64,000 nucleotides of DNA. Origin: Aliishimia sp963721175 (lineage in GTDB: Bacteria > Pseudomonadota > Alphaproteobacteria > Rhodobacterales > Rhodobacteraceae). Below, piece after piece: positions 27,670 through 36,978 of the stretch (position 1 is its first letter; the number at the start of each line of letters is the position of its first letter). Location: assembly GCA_963721175.1 (NCBI GenBank), contig CAVRIG010000004.1:62001-126000 (forward strand), written 5' to 3'. The notes under the pieces were generated by a model that worked only from the letters and a program-made list of their open reading frames with translations, did not search any database and was not told the DNA's origin. The position numbers and the translations under genes were made by a program.

Positions 27670-27798
27670 ATGGTTCATGCCGGCAACGCCGCTTTCCAGC
27701 CGCATCGGGACTCCGTGCATGTGAAGGCGTGGAAATTGCGGATCGCGCATGTGGTCGCTGGAAAACCAACTACGACCTGTGCGGAGGTCCGGCAATGA
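27670..27798 (+). CDS. Small ORF coupled to the lactonase-like gene (42 residues)
   Basis: ATG 27670 is preceded by AAAGGA at a good distance and the frame ends in an ATGA overlap with the next gene. The product is basic and soluble-looking (MVHAGNAAFQPHRDSVHVKA, then WKLRIAHVVAGKPTTTC and a short end). I do not recognise a family. The overlap and ribosome-binding site suggest a translated leader or small protein coupled to the metallo-hydrolase. It could also be the tail of a truncated older gene. Confidence 0.45.
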   Translation: MVHAGNAAFQPHRDSVHVKAWKLRIAHVVAGKPTTTCAEVRQ

Positions 27799-28592
27799 GC
27801 GATTGGGAAGTGCACGCCGTAAAATATGGCGACCGGACCGCGCGGGTCCGGGGCGACAGTTTCATCTTCGACGACAATCACGACGCGCCTCATCCCATTG
27901 ATTACTTCGTCTGGATCCTGCGACGCGGTGAAGAGGTGATCCTGGTCGATACCGGCTACGACACGGCCGAAGCGACAGCGCGCGGGCGGCCGATCCGGCA
28001 GGATCCGGTGGCCAGCCTCGCCCCGCTGGGACTGCGGCCGGAGGAGATCCGGCAGGTCATCGTCACGCACCTGCATTACGACCACGCGGGCGGGCTGCAT
28101 CTTTTTCCCGACGCGATCCTGCACATGCAGGCGGCCGAAATGGCCTTTGCCACCGGACCCTGCATGTGCCACGACACGTTGCGGATGCCGTTCACGGCGG
28201 GGCATGTCTGCGAGGCGGTCCGCCGGCTCTATGCGGGGCAGGTCGTTTTTCACGACGGCGACGCGCAGGTGGCCGACGGAGTGACGGTGCACCGCATCGG
28301 TGGCCACAGTCGGGGCTTGCAGGCGGTGCGGGTGCGGACATCGTCAGGCTGGCTGGTGCTGGCCTCGGACGCGGCACATTTCTACGAGAACCTCCACCTG
28401 CGCAAACCTTTCCCGATCGTGGTCGACCTCGAGGACATGCTGGAGGGTTTCAAGACGCTGGAGCGGCTGGCCTCGCGGCCGGACCTGATCGTGCCCGGAC
28501 ATGACCCCAAGGTAACTCAGGTGTTCGCGCAAGGCGTCGCGGATCACATCTGGCGGCTCGATCCCGGCCCGATCGCAGATGTCATGACATGA
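27795..28592 (+). CDS. Metallo-beta-lactamase-fold hydrolase, N-acyl-homoserine-lactonase-like
   Basis: A 265-residue dinuclear zinc hydrolase. It carries the motif THLHYDHAGGL (H-x-H-x-D-H), then His in IGGHSRG, Asp in LASDAAHFY and the final His in IVPGHDP. All ligands of AiiA-type lactonases are present. Family members open lactone rings, including quorum-sensing signals, but the same fold includes many unrelated esterases, so quorum quenching is a hypothesis. Start ATG 27795 follows GGAGG at 27783 and overlaps the small ORF stop. No luxI/luxR genes occur in the window. Confidence 0.82.
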   Translation: MSDWEVHAVKYGDRTARVRGDSFIFDDNHDAPHPIDYFVWILRRGEEVILVDTGYDTAEATARGRPIRQDPVASLAPLGLRPEEIRQVIVTHLHYDHAGGLHLFPDAILHMQAAEMAFATGPCMCHDTLRMPFTAGHVCEAVRRLYAGQVVFHDGDAQVADGVTVHRIGGHSRGLQAVRVRTSSGWLVLASDAAHFYENLHLRKPFPIVVDLEDMLEGFKTLERLASRPDLIVPGHDPKVTQVFAQGVADHIWRLDPGPIADVMT

Positions 28593-28713
28593 AAGCCCAG
28601 CGGGCGGACCATGCCTGTTGTTTGTGCCATCCTCCGGCGTTGCGCAATTATCCATACGAAGGTCTTTACCGCCGTCCTGCGCCAAGTCTACTCTCGGCGC
28701 AACAACAGGGGAC

Positions 28714-29841
28714 ATGGACATGGCGGATGCGCAGCCTGTGACGTCGGCAGGCCGAAAGATGGCGTCGCAGCGCGACATGGTTCTGGCCGAGAACGTCACC
28801 AAGGCCTTCGGTCAGGGCGAGAGCGCGGTCACGGCACTCGACGATGTGTCGGTCGCGATCCGCGAGAACGAGTTCTTCACCCTGCTGGGGCCATCGGGCT
28901 GCGGCAAGACTACGCTGCTCCGGCTGATCGCGGGGTTCGAACTGCCCACGCGGGGCCACATCCTGCTCGATGGCGAGGAGATCGGACACCTGCCGCCCTA
29001 CAAGCGGCCGGTCAACACCGTCTTCCAGAGCTACGCGCTTTTCCCGCACATGACGGTGGCACAGAACATCAGCTTCGGTCTGGAGATGCTGGGCAAGCCC
29101 GCGGAGGAGATCAGGCGGACCACGTCGCACATGCTGTCGCTGGTGCGCATGGAGGCGATGGCCAACCGCCGGACCGACCAGCTCTCCGGTGGGCAGCAGC
29201 AACGCGTCGCACTGGCCCGCGCGCTGGCGCCGCAACCCAAGGTGCTGCTGCTGGACGAGCCGCTGTCGGCGCTGGATCTCAAGCTCCGCAAGGAGATGCA
29301 GATCGAGCTCAAGCGGCTGCAGAGCGAGACGGGGATCACCTTCGTCTTCGTCACGCATGACCAGGAAGAGGCGCTGACAATGTCCGACCGTATCGCGGTC
29401 ATGGAAACCGGCAACATCCTGCAGATCGGCGCCCCGAAGGAGATCTACAACCACCCGGCCCGCCGGTTCGTGGCCGATTTCATCGGCGATATCAACATAT
29501 TGGAGGCGGATCTTGCCGGCGTGTCGGACGGGCGCGGGATGGTCACGTTGCCCGGGGGCGCCAAGGTGAATGCGCATGTCGCCGCCGGCGGCATTCAGGC
29601 GGGCAGGGTGAGCGTCGCCTTCCGGCCAGAGAACATCGCCCTCGTGGCGCCGGACGATCCGGCGGCGACGGTCACGGGCCATATCGAGAACGCGGTGTAC
29701 TTCGGCTCGGGACATAACGTGCACCTGCGGCTGGACCATGGCGAGGACCTGATCGTGCGGACATCGGACTTCCGCGGGAGCCCGGGAGATGCGGCGGGGG
29801 TCTCCATTCCCGATGCGCATGTCCAGGTTCTGGTGGACTGA
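28714..29841 (+). CDS. potA: Polyamine ABC transporter ATP-binding protein
   Basis: ATPase subunit (375 residues) of a spermidine/putrescine-type importer. Walker A is LLGPSGCGKTTLLRL, the signature motif LSGGQQQRVALARAL and Walker B VLLLDEPLSALD, followed by the switch His in VFVTHDQEEAL. The C-terminal TOBE domain (residues about 285-370) includes VAFRPENIAL. A second ATG lies 6 bases downstream of the chosen one. The TGA overlaps the potB ATG (TGATG). The order A-B-C-D matches polyamine systems, and the substrate is inferred from the binding protein. A -35-like TTGCGC occurs about 80 bases upstream. Confidence 0.9.
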   Translation: MDMADAQPVTSAGRKMASQRDMVLAENVTKAFGQGESAVTALDDVSVAIRENEFFTLLGPSGCGKTTLLRLIAGFELPTRGHILLDGEEIGHLPPYKRPVNTVFQSYALFPHMTVAQNISFGLEMLGKPAEEIRRTTSHMLSLVRMEAMANRRTDQLSGGQQQRVALARALAPQPKVLLLDEPLSALDLKLRKEMQIELKRLQSETGITFVFVTHDQEEALTMSDRIAVMETGNILQIGAPKEIYNHPARRFVADFIGDINILEADLAGVSDGRGMVTLPGGAKVNAHVAAGGIQAGRVSVAFRPENIALVAPDDPAATVTGHIENAVYFGSGHNVHLRLDHGEDLIVRTSDFRGSPGDAAGVSIPDAHVQVLVD

Positions 29842-30788
29842 TGGCGGTCACCGACCAGGCTCTGCCAGACGACCCGCAGCTGACGCGCGCCAAGACGGCG
29901 CGGGCCGCGGACGAACGCCGCACGCGGCGCATCCTGCTCGCACCCGCGCTGGTCATCATCGGGATCTTCGGCCTCTTTCCACTCTCGATCAGCGCGATCT
30001 ACTCGATGCTCACCCCGGGCACCTATGGCGGCGTGACCTGGGAACTGTCGGGTGAGGCCTACGTGCAATTCCTGTTCGAGCGGGACATCTTCGACGAAAC
30101 GCTGAGCTTCTCGACGACCTACCTGCAGATCTATGCCCGCTCCATCGGGCTGGCCCTCGTGGCGACGCTCGGCGCGCTGATCCTCGGCTTTCCGACCGCC
30201 TACTTCATCGCCTCGAAACCGCGGGAGCAGCGCAATTTCTGGCTCTTTCTCATCACGCTGCCGTTCTGGACCAACCTTCTGATCCGGACCTATGCGATCC
30301 TGCTCATCATCCGCGACGAGGGGATCATCAATATCGGGCTCATGAAGGTCGGGATCATCGATGACCCGCTCAACATTCTCTACACCGATGGCGCGGTCTT
30401 CATCGGCCTGATCTACAGCTACCTGCCGTTCATGGTGCTGCCGCTCTACGCGTCGCTGGAAAAGCTCGACTTCCGAATGGTGGAGGCGGCCTATGACCTC
30501 TACGCCAACCGCTTCCAGGTGTTGCGCCGGATCATCGTTCCCGCAGCCAAACCGGGAATCGTCGCGGGCTGCATCCTGGTGTTCATCCCCGGGCTCGGCG
30601 CCTATATCACGCCGGAACTGCTCGGCGGCGGCAAGAAGCTGATGATCGGCAACCTGATCGCGCTGCAATTCGGCTCCTCGCGCAACTGGCCGTTCGGCTC
30701 GGCGGCAGCACTGATCCTCATGGTCGTCGTGATGATGGCGCTGCTCGTCTACGTGCGCAATGCAAGCCGGAGCGCGCAGCATGGCTGA
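29841..30788 (+). CDS. potB: Polyamine ABC transporter permease PotB
   Basis: Inner-membrane permease (315 residues) with about six membrane segments and the EAA loop EAAYDLYANRFQVLRRIIVPAA, which contacts the ATPase. Segment LITLPFWTNLLIRTYA is characteristic of PotB/PotH proteins. It has an extended hydrophilic N terminus of about 30 residues. Its end overlaps potC by 8 bases, so translation is coupled. Confidence 0.9.
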   Translation: MAVTDQALPDDPQLTRAKTARAADERRTRRILLAPALVIIGIFGLFPLSISAIYSMLTPGTYGGVTWELSGEAYVQFLFERDIFDETLSFSTTYLQIYARSIGLALVATLGALILGFPTAYFIASKPREQRNFWLFLITLPFWTNLLIRTYAILLIIRDEGIINIGLMKVGIIDDPLNILYTDGAVFIGLIYSYLPFMVLPLYASLEKLDFRMVEAAYDLYANRFQVLRRIIVPAAKPGIVAGCILVFIPGLGAYITPELLGGGKKLMIGNLIALQFGSSRNWPFGSAAALILMVVVMMALLVYVRNASRSAQHG

Positions 30789-31599
30789 GCCCCGCCGCAA
30801 ACCCCGGAGGATGGATCTGCGCAGGCAGCCCTTCTTCAACGAGATCGCCTGGGCGTGCATCTTCGTTCTCTATGCGCCCATCGTGGTCCTCGTCGTCTTT
30901 TCGTTCAACGACAACCGCTCCGTGGTGCTCTGGACCGAATTCAGCTTTCGCTGGTACGTGGCGGCCTTCGGCAACGACGGAATACGGGACGCCACCATCG
31001 TGTCCTTTCAAGTGGCCGCGGTTGCGACCTTCTTTTCAACGATTTGCGCCACCATGGCGGCCCTGGCCACGACACGGACGCCGCCCTTCAAGGGACAGAC
31101 CGCGGCCTACGCGATCATCAACCAGCCGCTGATGGTGCCCGAGATCGTGACCGCCGTGGCGACGCTGTCATTCTTCGCGATCATCAAGCGGGCGACGGGC
31201 GTGAGCGGCATCGGCTACCTGATGCTCGCGCATACGGTGTTCTGCATCCCCTTCGCCTACATGCCGATCCGCGCGCGGCTGGAGGACATGAACCTGACCC
31301 TGGAACAGGCCGCCGCCGACCTCTATGCGACGCCCCTGCTGGTGTTCCGCCGGGTCACCTTTCCGCTCTTGGTGCCCGGCATCGTGGCCGGGGCGATGCT
31401 GGCCTTCGTCGTCTCGCTCGACGACGTGATCATCACGCTGCTGGTCGCGGGGCCCGGAGAGACGACGCTGCCCATCTACATCCTGGGCCAGATCCGGCGC
31501 GGGATCACCCCGGAGATCAACGCGGTCTCGACGCTGCTTCTGGGGCTCAGCATCATTTTCGTCACGCTCTTCTTCCTCCTGGGGAGAAAGCGCAAATGA
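30781..31599 (+). CDS. potC: Polyamine ABC transporter permease PotC
   Basis: Second permease (272 residues), six predicted membrane segments. FVLYAPIVVLVVFSFNDNRS at the N terminus and EQAAADLYATPLLVFRRVT (EAA loop) are typical of PotC/PotI. SLDDVIITLLVAGPGETTLP is a highly recognisable PotC segment. The start at 30781 lies within the end of potB. A perfect 9-bp hairpin just after the stop separates it from the binding-protein gene. Confidence 0.9.
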   Translation: MAEPRRKPRRMDLRRQPFFNEIAWACIFVLYAPIVVLVVFSFNDNRSVVLWTEFSFRWYVAAFGNDGIRDATIVSFQVAAVATFFSTICATMAALATTRTPPFKGQTAAYAIINQPLMVPEIVTAVATLSFFAIIKRATGVSGIGYLMLAHTVFCIPFAYMPIRARLEDMNLTLEQAAADLYATPLLVFRRVTFPLLVPGIVAGAMLAFVVSLDDVIITLLVAGPGETTLPIYILGQIRRGITPEINAVSTLLLGLSIIFVTLFFLLGRKRK

Positions 31600-31625
31600 G
31601 AGCGGGCGCAAGGTCACGCCCGCTC
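31600..31625 (+). promoter_or_regulatory. Stem-loop between potC and potD
   Basis: Perfect 9-bp inverted repeat (31600-31608 GAGCGGGCG and 31617-31625 CGCCCGCTC) with an 8-base loop, beginning at the last base of the region around the potC stop. No T-run follows. It probably acts as an RNA processing or stability boundary that sets a different mRNA level for the binding protein. Confidence 0.6.
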
Positions 31626-31648
31626 CGCAACCAGCAAGGAGTAGACCC

Positions 31649-32677
31649 ATGAAACTGAAGACAACCCTGCTCGCCACGGCCGTCGGCTTGGCCGGCGCCG
31701 TGCCGGCCTGGGCCGAGGGCACGCTCAACATCTACAACTGGGGCAATTACACCAGCCCGGAGATGATCGAGAAGTTCGAGGCCGAATACGACGTCGACGT
31801 GACGCTCGACGGCTATGACAGCAACGAGACGATGCTCGCCAAGGTCCAGGAGGGCAATACCGGCTACGACATCGTGGTTCCCGGCGACTACATGATCAAG
31901 GTCATGATCGGCGAGGGACTGCTGGCCGAGGTGAAGCCCAACGAGATGGAGAACTTCGAGAACGTCGACCCGAAATGGGTCGATGTCTGGTGGGATCCCG
32001 GCCGCAACTACTCGATTCCCTACCAGTGGGGCACCACCTCCTTCACCGTCGACACGGAGGTGTACGACGGGGATATCAACACCCTGGCGCTGCTCTTCAA
32101 TCCGCCGGAGGTCCTGCACAACCGGATCAACATGCTCAACGACATGAACGACGTGATCAACGCCGGCCTGCGCTACCTCGGCTACGGGCGCTGCAACGGC
32201 AACACGGAGGAATTGCGCGAGGTGACGGAACTGCTGGTGAATTCCAAGCAGTACTGGCGCACGATGGACTATTCCACGATCGAGAAGCTGACCTCCGGCG
32301 ACGTGGATCTGTCGCAGACCTGGAACGGTGCCGCGCTTCGGGCCCGCCTGCAGCGGCCGACGCTGGCATACGCCTATCCGAAGGAGGGCTTCACCGGCTG
32401 GATGGACAACGTGGCCGTGCTGGCCGATGCGCCCAACATGGAGAACGCCAAGCTCTTCATCAACTTCATGATGGATCCGGAGAACGCGGCGATGACCTCC
32501 AACTTCGCGCGCTATGCCAACGGCATCCAGGGCAGCGAGGAGTTCATGGACGAGGAGATGCTGACCGCGCCCGAGATCGTGATGCCGGCCGACGCGCCGA
32601 CGCCCGATTTCGTGCAGCCCTGCCCGCAGGAAACGGTCGATCTCTACAACAAGATCTGGACCCGCCTGAAGCAGTGA
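31649..32677 (+). CDS. potD: Spermidine/putrescine-binding protein
   Basis: Periplasmic binding protein (342 residues) with a signal peptide (MKLKTTLLATAVGLAGAVPA, cleavage near WAEG). The mature protein begins with TLNIYNWGNYTSPE, the classic PotD/PotF N terminus. Aromatic and acidic pocket residues are suggested by YDSNETMLAKVQ and SIPYQWGTTS. The start at 31649 follows AAGGAG. It is the last gene of the pot operon and has the upstream hairpin described separately. Whether putrescine or spermidine is preferred cannot be told. Confidence 0.9.
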   Translation: MKLKTTLLATAVGLAGAVPAWAEGTLNIYNWGNYTSPEMIEKFEAEYDVDVTLDGYDSNETMLAKVQEGNTGYDIVVPGDYMIKVMIGEGLLAEVKPNEMENFENVDPKWVDVWWDPGRNYSIPYQWGTTSFTVDTEVYDGDINTLALLFNPPEVLHNRINMLNDMNDVINAGLRYLGYGRCNGNTEELREVTELLVNSKQYWRTMDYSTIEKLTSGDVDLSQTWNGAALRARLQRPTLAYAYPKEGFTGWMDNVAVLADAPNMENAKLFINFMMDPENAAMTSNFARYANGIQGSEEFMDEEMLTAPEIVMPADAPTPDFVQPCPQETVDLYNKIWTRLKQ

Positions 32678-32803
32678 GCGGGCAAGCGAGAAGCCGCGCG
32701 GCGTGACAGCGCCGCGTGGCAATCGGTACTTGCAGCCTTGCAGGGGCACCGTGGCTGCGCCAGATTGCGACAGGATCAAGAAAGGATGAAGACGAGGGCA
32801 CTC

Positions 32804-34183
32804 ATGGCTTGGGCAGAATATCTGGATGCGCATCAGGCGCGATTTGTCGACGAATTGTGCGATTTCATCCGCATTCCGTCCGTTTCGGCGAAGCCCGAGA
32901 ATGCAGGCGACGTGCGGACCGCGGGGCAATGGGTGGTCGACCGCTTGACTGCCGCCGGGATCGAGAACGCGGCCATGTACGACACCGCCGGGCATCCGGT
33001 CGTCTGTGCCGACTGGCTGCACGCAGGGCCCGAAAAGCCCACCATCCTGATCTACGGCCATTTCGACGTCCAGCCGGCGGAGCCCTTCGATCTCTGGACC
33101 TCGCCGCCCTTCGAGCCCACGATCCGCGACGACCGGATCTATGGGCGAGGCGCGACCGACGACAAGGGCGCGATGCTCATCCCGATCCTCGCGGCCGAGG
33201 CCTTGCTGAAGGAAACCGGGCGGCTGCCCGTGAACGTGCGGTTCTTCTTCGAAGGGCAGGAGGAGATCGGCTCGCCCGACCTGCCGCCCTTCATCGACGC
33301 GAACCTCGACCGGCTCCAGGCCGACATGATCTTTTCGGCCGATGGCGGGCAGTGGGATCCGGAGACACCGCAGCTGATCCTCGGGCTGAAGGGGCTCACC
33401 TCGCTCGAGGTCAAGGTGACGGGGCCGCGCTCCGACCTGCATTCCGGCATGCATGGCGGCGGGGTGGCGAACCCGGCCCAGGCGCTCGCGCAGCTGCTCG
33501 CCAGCATGAAGGCACCGGACGGACGGATCAGCGTTGCGGGGTTCTACGACGACGTCGTCGACCTGACGGACGCGGACCGTGAGGCGATCGCGCGGGTTCC
33601 CTGGGACGAGGCAGAATACCTCCAGCAGATCGGCATCCCGGCGACGCATGGCGAGCCGGGGTATTCCGTCCGCGAAAACCTCTGGGCGCGGCCGACCCTT
33701 GAAATAAACGGGCTGACCAGCGGCTGGCAGGGCGCAGGCACCAAGACCGTGTTGCCCTCCGTGGCGTCGGCCAAGATCACCTGCCGGCTGGTCGCGAACC
33801 AGAACCCCGAGCGGATCTTCGAGCTGATCGCCGCCCATGTCGCCGAGCATTGCCCGGCGGGTGTCACCGCCGAGGTCATGAAGAACCCTGGCCGGGCCGA
33901 TCCCTTTCTCGTGCCGGCGGGCCACAACGCGAGCGCCATCGCGGGACAGGTTCTGGAGGAGGTCTATGGCAAGACGCCCTACAAGACGCGGATCGGGGGA
34001 TCGATCCCGGTGATGTCGACGTTGCTCGACCGGCTGGGCCTGCATGCCGTGGTCTATGCCTTCGGTCACAACGACGAGAACCAGCATGCGCCGGACGAGT
34101 TCTTCCGCCTGCCGACCTTCCGGCTCGGGCAGACCGCCTACGTGCGGCTGATGGAGCGTCTGGGCAGCGATTCCCCGCAATGA
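32804..34183 (+). CDS. M20-family dipeptidase/peptidase
   Basis: Zinc metallopeptidase of about 459 residues. Metal and catalytic residues are visible in YGHFDVQPAEP (His, Asp), GRGATDDKG (bridging Asp), FFEGQEEIGSPD (catalytic Glu and ligand Glu), FSADGGQ and the C-terminal HNDENQHAPDE. A dimerisation (lid) domain occupies the middle. The ATG at 32804 is preferred because a purine-rich GACGAGGG precedes it at normal spacing. An upstream ATG (32786) has AAAGGA directly abutting it. Close relatives are cytosolic carnosinase-like dipeptidases. It follows the pot operon and may be independently transcribed. Convergent with the SDR gene. Confidence 0.9.
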   Translation: MAWAEYLDAHQARFVDELCDFIRIPSVSAKPENAGDVRTAGQWVVDRLTAAGIENAAMYDTAGHPVVCADWLHAGPEKPTILIYGHFDVQPAEPFDLWTSPPFEPTIRDDRIYGRGATDDKGAMLIPILAAEALLKETGRLPVNVRFFFEGQEEIGSPDLPPFIDANLDRLQADMIFSADGGQWDPETPQLILGLKGLTSLEVKVTGPRSDLHSGMHGGGVANPAQALAQLLASMKAPDGRISVAGFYDDVVDLTDADREAIARVPWDEAEYLQQIGIPATHGEPGYSVRENLWARPTLEINGLTSGWQGAGTKTVLPSVASAKITCRLVANQNPERIFELIAAHVAEHCPAGVTAEVMKNPGRADPFLVPAGHNASAIAGQVLEEVYGKTPYKTRIGGSIPVMSTLLDRLGLHAVVYAFGHNDENQHAPDEFFRLPTFRLGQTAYVRLMERLGSDSPQ

Positions 34184-34216
34184 TCGGTGCGCCGGCGTAC
34201 GGCGCCCGAGAGACGC

Positions 34217-34996
34217 TCACTCCCCCGCAGGCTCGGCCCCTTGCCGATGGATCTTGGCCAGCACGCTGTCCGGAACGACCCCCGACAGCATCGTCATCAC
34301 CTTGCTTGAAAACCCGGGGATTGCGCGCCTGTCGCCGCGCATCGCCGCGGTATAGCCCTGCTCGGCGACCTCGGTCGGATCGTCCTTGTCGGAATCGGCA
34401 ATGGGGGCGTCCTCCAGATCGTTTTCGGGACGATGGAAGATCGGCGTTTCGGTCGGACCCGGCATCAGGCATGTCAGTGTGACGTCGGAGTCCTTCCATT
34501 CCTCCTGCAGCGCGTAGCTGAGGCTGTTGAGATAGGCCTTGGTCGCGTCATAGACGGCGTCGTAGGGCCCGGGGACGAACCCGCCGATGGACCCCGTCAC
34601 GAGGATCCGCCCCTGACCGCGCGCCTGCATCTTGCGACCGATCTTGTGCAGCAGGGACGTCGTCTGCAGGATGTTGAGGTCGATCAGGCGCTTCACGTCC
34701 GCCCAGTCCTGGTCGTGAAAGGCGTGCCCCAGCGCGCGGCCCGCATTGGCGGCGAAGAAGTCGATCTCACGGCCTTCCAACTGGTTCCAGAACTCCGTGA
34801 CGCCCGACCGGTTCGACAGGTCGATGACCGCGGCCTCGACCTTTGCGCCGAGGCTGCGGAGTTTTTCGGCGGCGTCGTGGATGCTTTCTTCGTCCGCGGC
34901 GATGATGAGGTCGAAGCCGTCCTGTGCCGCCAGCCGTGCGAGCTGGTAGCCAAGGCCGGACGACGCGCCGGTGACGACGGCAAGCTTGTCAGTCAT
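34217..34996 (-). CDS. Short-chain dehydrogenase/reductase 1
   Basis: NAD(P)-dependent oxidoreductase (259 residues). It has the Rossmann motif TGASSGLGYQLA, the NAG motif FFAANAGRALGHAF, catalytic Ser in LVTGSIGGFVPGPYD, and the YxxxK pair in DAVYDATKAYLN. It overlaps the upstream SDR gene by 8 bases and shares about half its visible sequence with it, so the two are tandem paralogues. Substrate unknown. Co-transcribed with the zinc alcohol dehydrogenase. Confidence 0.87.
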   Translation of the reverse strand: MTDKLAVVTGASSGLGYQLARLAAQDGFDLIIAADEESIHDAAEKLRSLGAKVEAAVIDLSNRSGVTEFWNQLEGREIDFFAANAGRALGHAFHDQDWADVKRLIDLNILQTTSLLHKIGRKMQARGQGRILVTGSIGGFVPGPYDAVYDATKAYLNSLSYALQEEWKDSDVTLTCLMPGPTETPIFHRPENDLEDAPIADSDKDDPTEVAEQGYTAAMRGDRRAIPGFSSKVMTMLSGVVPDSVLAKIHRQGAEPAGE

Positions 34997-35781
34997 GCGA
35001 TTGATCCTTCGGTTCTGCCATGTCGCGGTGCATCTTGGCCAGTACGCTATCGGGGATCACGCCGGCAAAGGTGGTCTGCACCTTGTTCATGAAACCGGTG
35101 GTCACGCCCGACGACCCGCGCAGCATCGCCTTGTAGCCTTGACGCGCCACCATGGCGGGGTCGTCCTTGCCGTCGTCCTGCCCGACCGGCGTGTCCTGCA
35201 TGCCGGCACGATCGAAAAACTCGGTGTCGGTCGGGCCGGGCATCAGGCAGGTGACGGTCACGCCGCTGTCCTTGAGCTCTTCGCGGATACCCCAGGACAG
35301 AGTATCGAGATAGGCCTTGGTCGCGTTGTAGACCGCCTGATGACTGCCCGGGATCACTCCGGCGAGCGAGCCCGTGATCAGGATCCGCCCGCTGCCCCGC
35401 AAGGCGCATCTCGGGGACGGCGCGGTGCAGCAGCGCCGTGGTGCCGGTGACGTTGACATGCACGAGGTTTTCGATATCCGGCCAGTCCTGCTCCAGGAAG
35501 GCATGGCCCAGCCCGCGCCCCGCATTGGCCATCAGGTAATCGATCTGCCGATCCTCGATCGCCTCCCATAGCGTGTCGAGCCCGGAATGCGTGCCCAGAT
35601 CGGCCTCGATCACCTCGATCCGCGCACCGTCTCTCTGCAGCATGCCGCCCACCGCAAGGATTTCGGGCTCGTCGGCGGCGAGCACGAGGTCGCACCCGTC
35701 CTCGGCGGCACAGCGCGCCAGTTCCAGTCCGATGCCGGAGGAGGCGCCCGTGACGACGGCGAGTTTCCTGTCTCCCGCCAT
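34989..35781 (-). CDS. Short-chain dehydrogenase/reductase 2 (frameshifted)
   Basis: Tandem paralogue of the downstream SDR. N-terminal half: AVVTGASSGIGLELARCAA and YLMANAGRGLGHAFL. C-terminal half: GRILITGSLAGVIPGSHQ and AVYNATKAYLDTL with the YxxxK motif. An extra base near 35402 (in CCTT on the coding strand) splits the frame. Repaired length is about 263 residues. The ATG at 35781 overlaps the alcohol dehydrogenase stop (TGATG). An operon of adh-SDR2-SDR1 is therefore likely. Probably a sequencing indel, since sequence on both sides is intact. Confidence 0.82.
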
Positions 35782-36965
35782 CAATTCACCGCCGTTCCGG
35801 GCTTCAGCACGACCTTGGTCCAGTCGTTCTGGTTGTAGCGGAAATTGTCGTAACCCTTCGGCGCTTCCTCGAGCGGCAGGCGGTGGGAAATCAGGAAGGT
35901 CGTGTCCAGTTCGCCCTCGCCGATCCGGCGCAGCAGATCCTCGAGATAGCGCTGCACATGGGTCTGGCCGGTCTTCACCTGCACGCCCTTCTCCATCAGC
36001 GCACCCAGCGGAAACTTGTCGAGGAACCCGCCATAGACGCCGGGTATGGAGATGCGGCCGCCCTTGCGCACCGCCATGATCGCCTCGCGCAGCGCATGGG
36101 CACTGTCGGCGCCCATCCCGATGGCCTGTTTGGCGTTGTCGAGGATGGTGTCGGGGGCAAGGCCATGCGCCTCCATGCCCACGGCGTCGATCACGGCATC
36201 CGGGCCGAAGCCGCCCGACATGTCCATCAGCGCGTCCAGAACGCGCGTCTGCTTGAAGTCGATGACCTCGGCGCCGAGCTGTCGCGCCAGATCCAGCCGG
36301 TTGGGATATTCGTCGATGGCGATGACCCGCGCCGCACCCATGACGAGGGCCGACTGGATCGCGAAGAGTCCCACGGGCCCGCAGCCCCAGACCGCGACGG
36401 TGTCGCCTTCCTCGATCTCCGCGTTTTCGGCGGCCATCCATCCGGTGGGCAGGATGTCGGACAGGAACAGCACCTTGTCGTCCTCCAACCCGTCGGGAAT
36501 CACGATGGGACCGATGTCGGAGAACGGCACGCGGACATATTCCGCCTGGCCGCCGGGATATCCGCCGGTCAGGTGCGAATAGCCGAAGAGGGCGGAGATC
36601 GCGTGGCCATAGAGATTTTCCGTGATGTCCTGGTTTTCCACCGGATTGGAGTTGTCGCAGGCGGAGTAGAGCTTCTTCTGGCAGAAGAAGCAGGCGCCGC
36701 AGGAAATGGTGAAGGGAACGACCACCCGCTGGCCCTTTTGCAGCGTGCTTTTCGGGCCGGTCTCCACCACCCGGCCCATGAACTCGTGGCCGAGGATGTC
36801 GCCGGACATCATGCCCGGTATGACCCCGTCATAGAGGTGCAGGTCCGAGCCGCAGATGGCGGTCGACGTCACCTCGAGGATGGCGTCGCGGGGATTGATG
36901 ATCTCGGGATCGGGGACGGTGTCGACGCGGACGTCGTGCTTGCCGTGCCAGGTCAGGGCGCGCAT
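35781..36965 (-). CDS. Zinc-dependent alcohol dehydrogenase (formaldehyde-dehydrogenase-like)
   Basis: Medium-chain dehydrogenase (394 residues). Catalytic zinc ligands lie in TAICGSDLHLYDG (Cys) and ILGHEFMGRVVE (His, Glu). Structural zinc Cys residues lie in CGACFFCQKKLYSAC. The nucleotide-binding fold includes VWGCGPVGLFAIQSAL. The overall pattern matches the long-insert MDR subgroup often annotated as glutathione-dependent or glutathione-independent formaldehyde dehydrogenase. The reaction is unproven. First gene of the SDR operon. The SRPBCC gene upstream ends 13 bases before its start. Confidence 0.85.
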   Translation of the reverse strand: MRALTWHGKHDVRVDTVPDPEIINPRDAILEVTSTAICGSDLHLYDGVIPGMMSGDILGHEFMGRVVETGPKSTLQKGQRVVVPFTISCGACFFCQKKLYSACDNSNPVENQDITENLYGHAISALFGYSHLTGGYPGGQAEYVRVPFSDIGPIVIPDGLEDDKVLFLSDILPTGWMAAENAEIEEGDTVAVWGCGPVGLFAIQSALVMGAARVIAIDEYPNRLDLARQLGAEVIDFKQTRVLDALMDMSGGFGPDAVIDAVGMEAHGLAPDTILDNAKQAIGMGADSAHALREAIMAVRKGGRISIPGVYGGFLDKFPLGALMEKGVQVKTGQTHVQRYLEDLLRRIGEGELDTTFLISHRLPLEEAPKGYDNFRYNQNDWTKVVLKPGTAVN

Positions 36966-36978
36966 TGTCTGTATCTCC

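Noticed and set aside
31562..34180. Minus-strand open frame of about 870 codons opposite potD and the M20 peptidase
   Set aside because: Low-quality composition and no recognisable domain, while the plus-strand genes have complete motifs.
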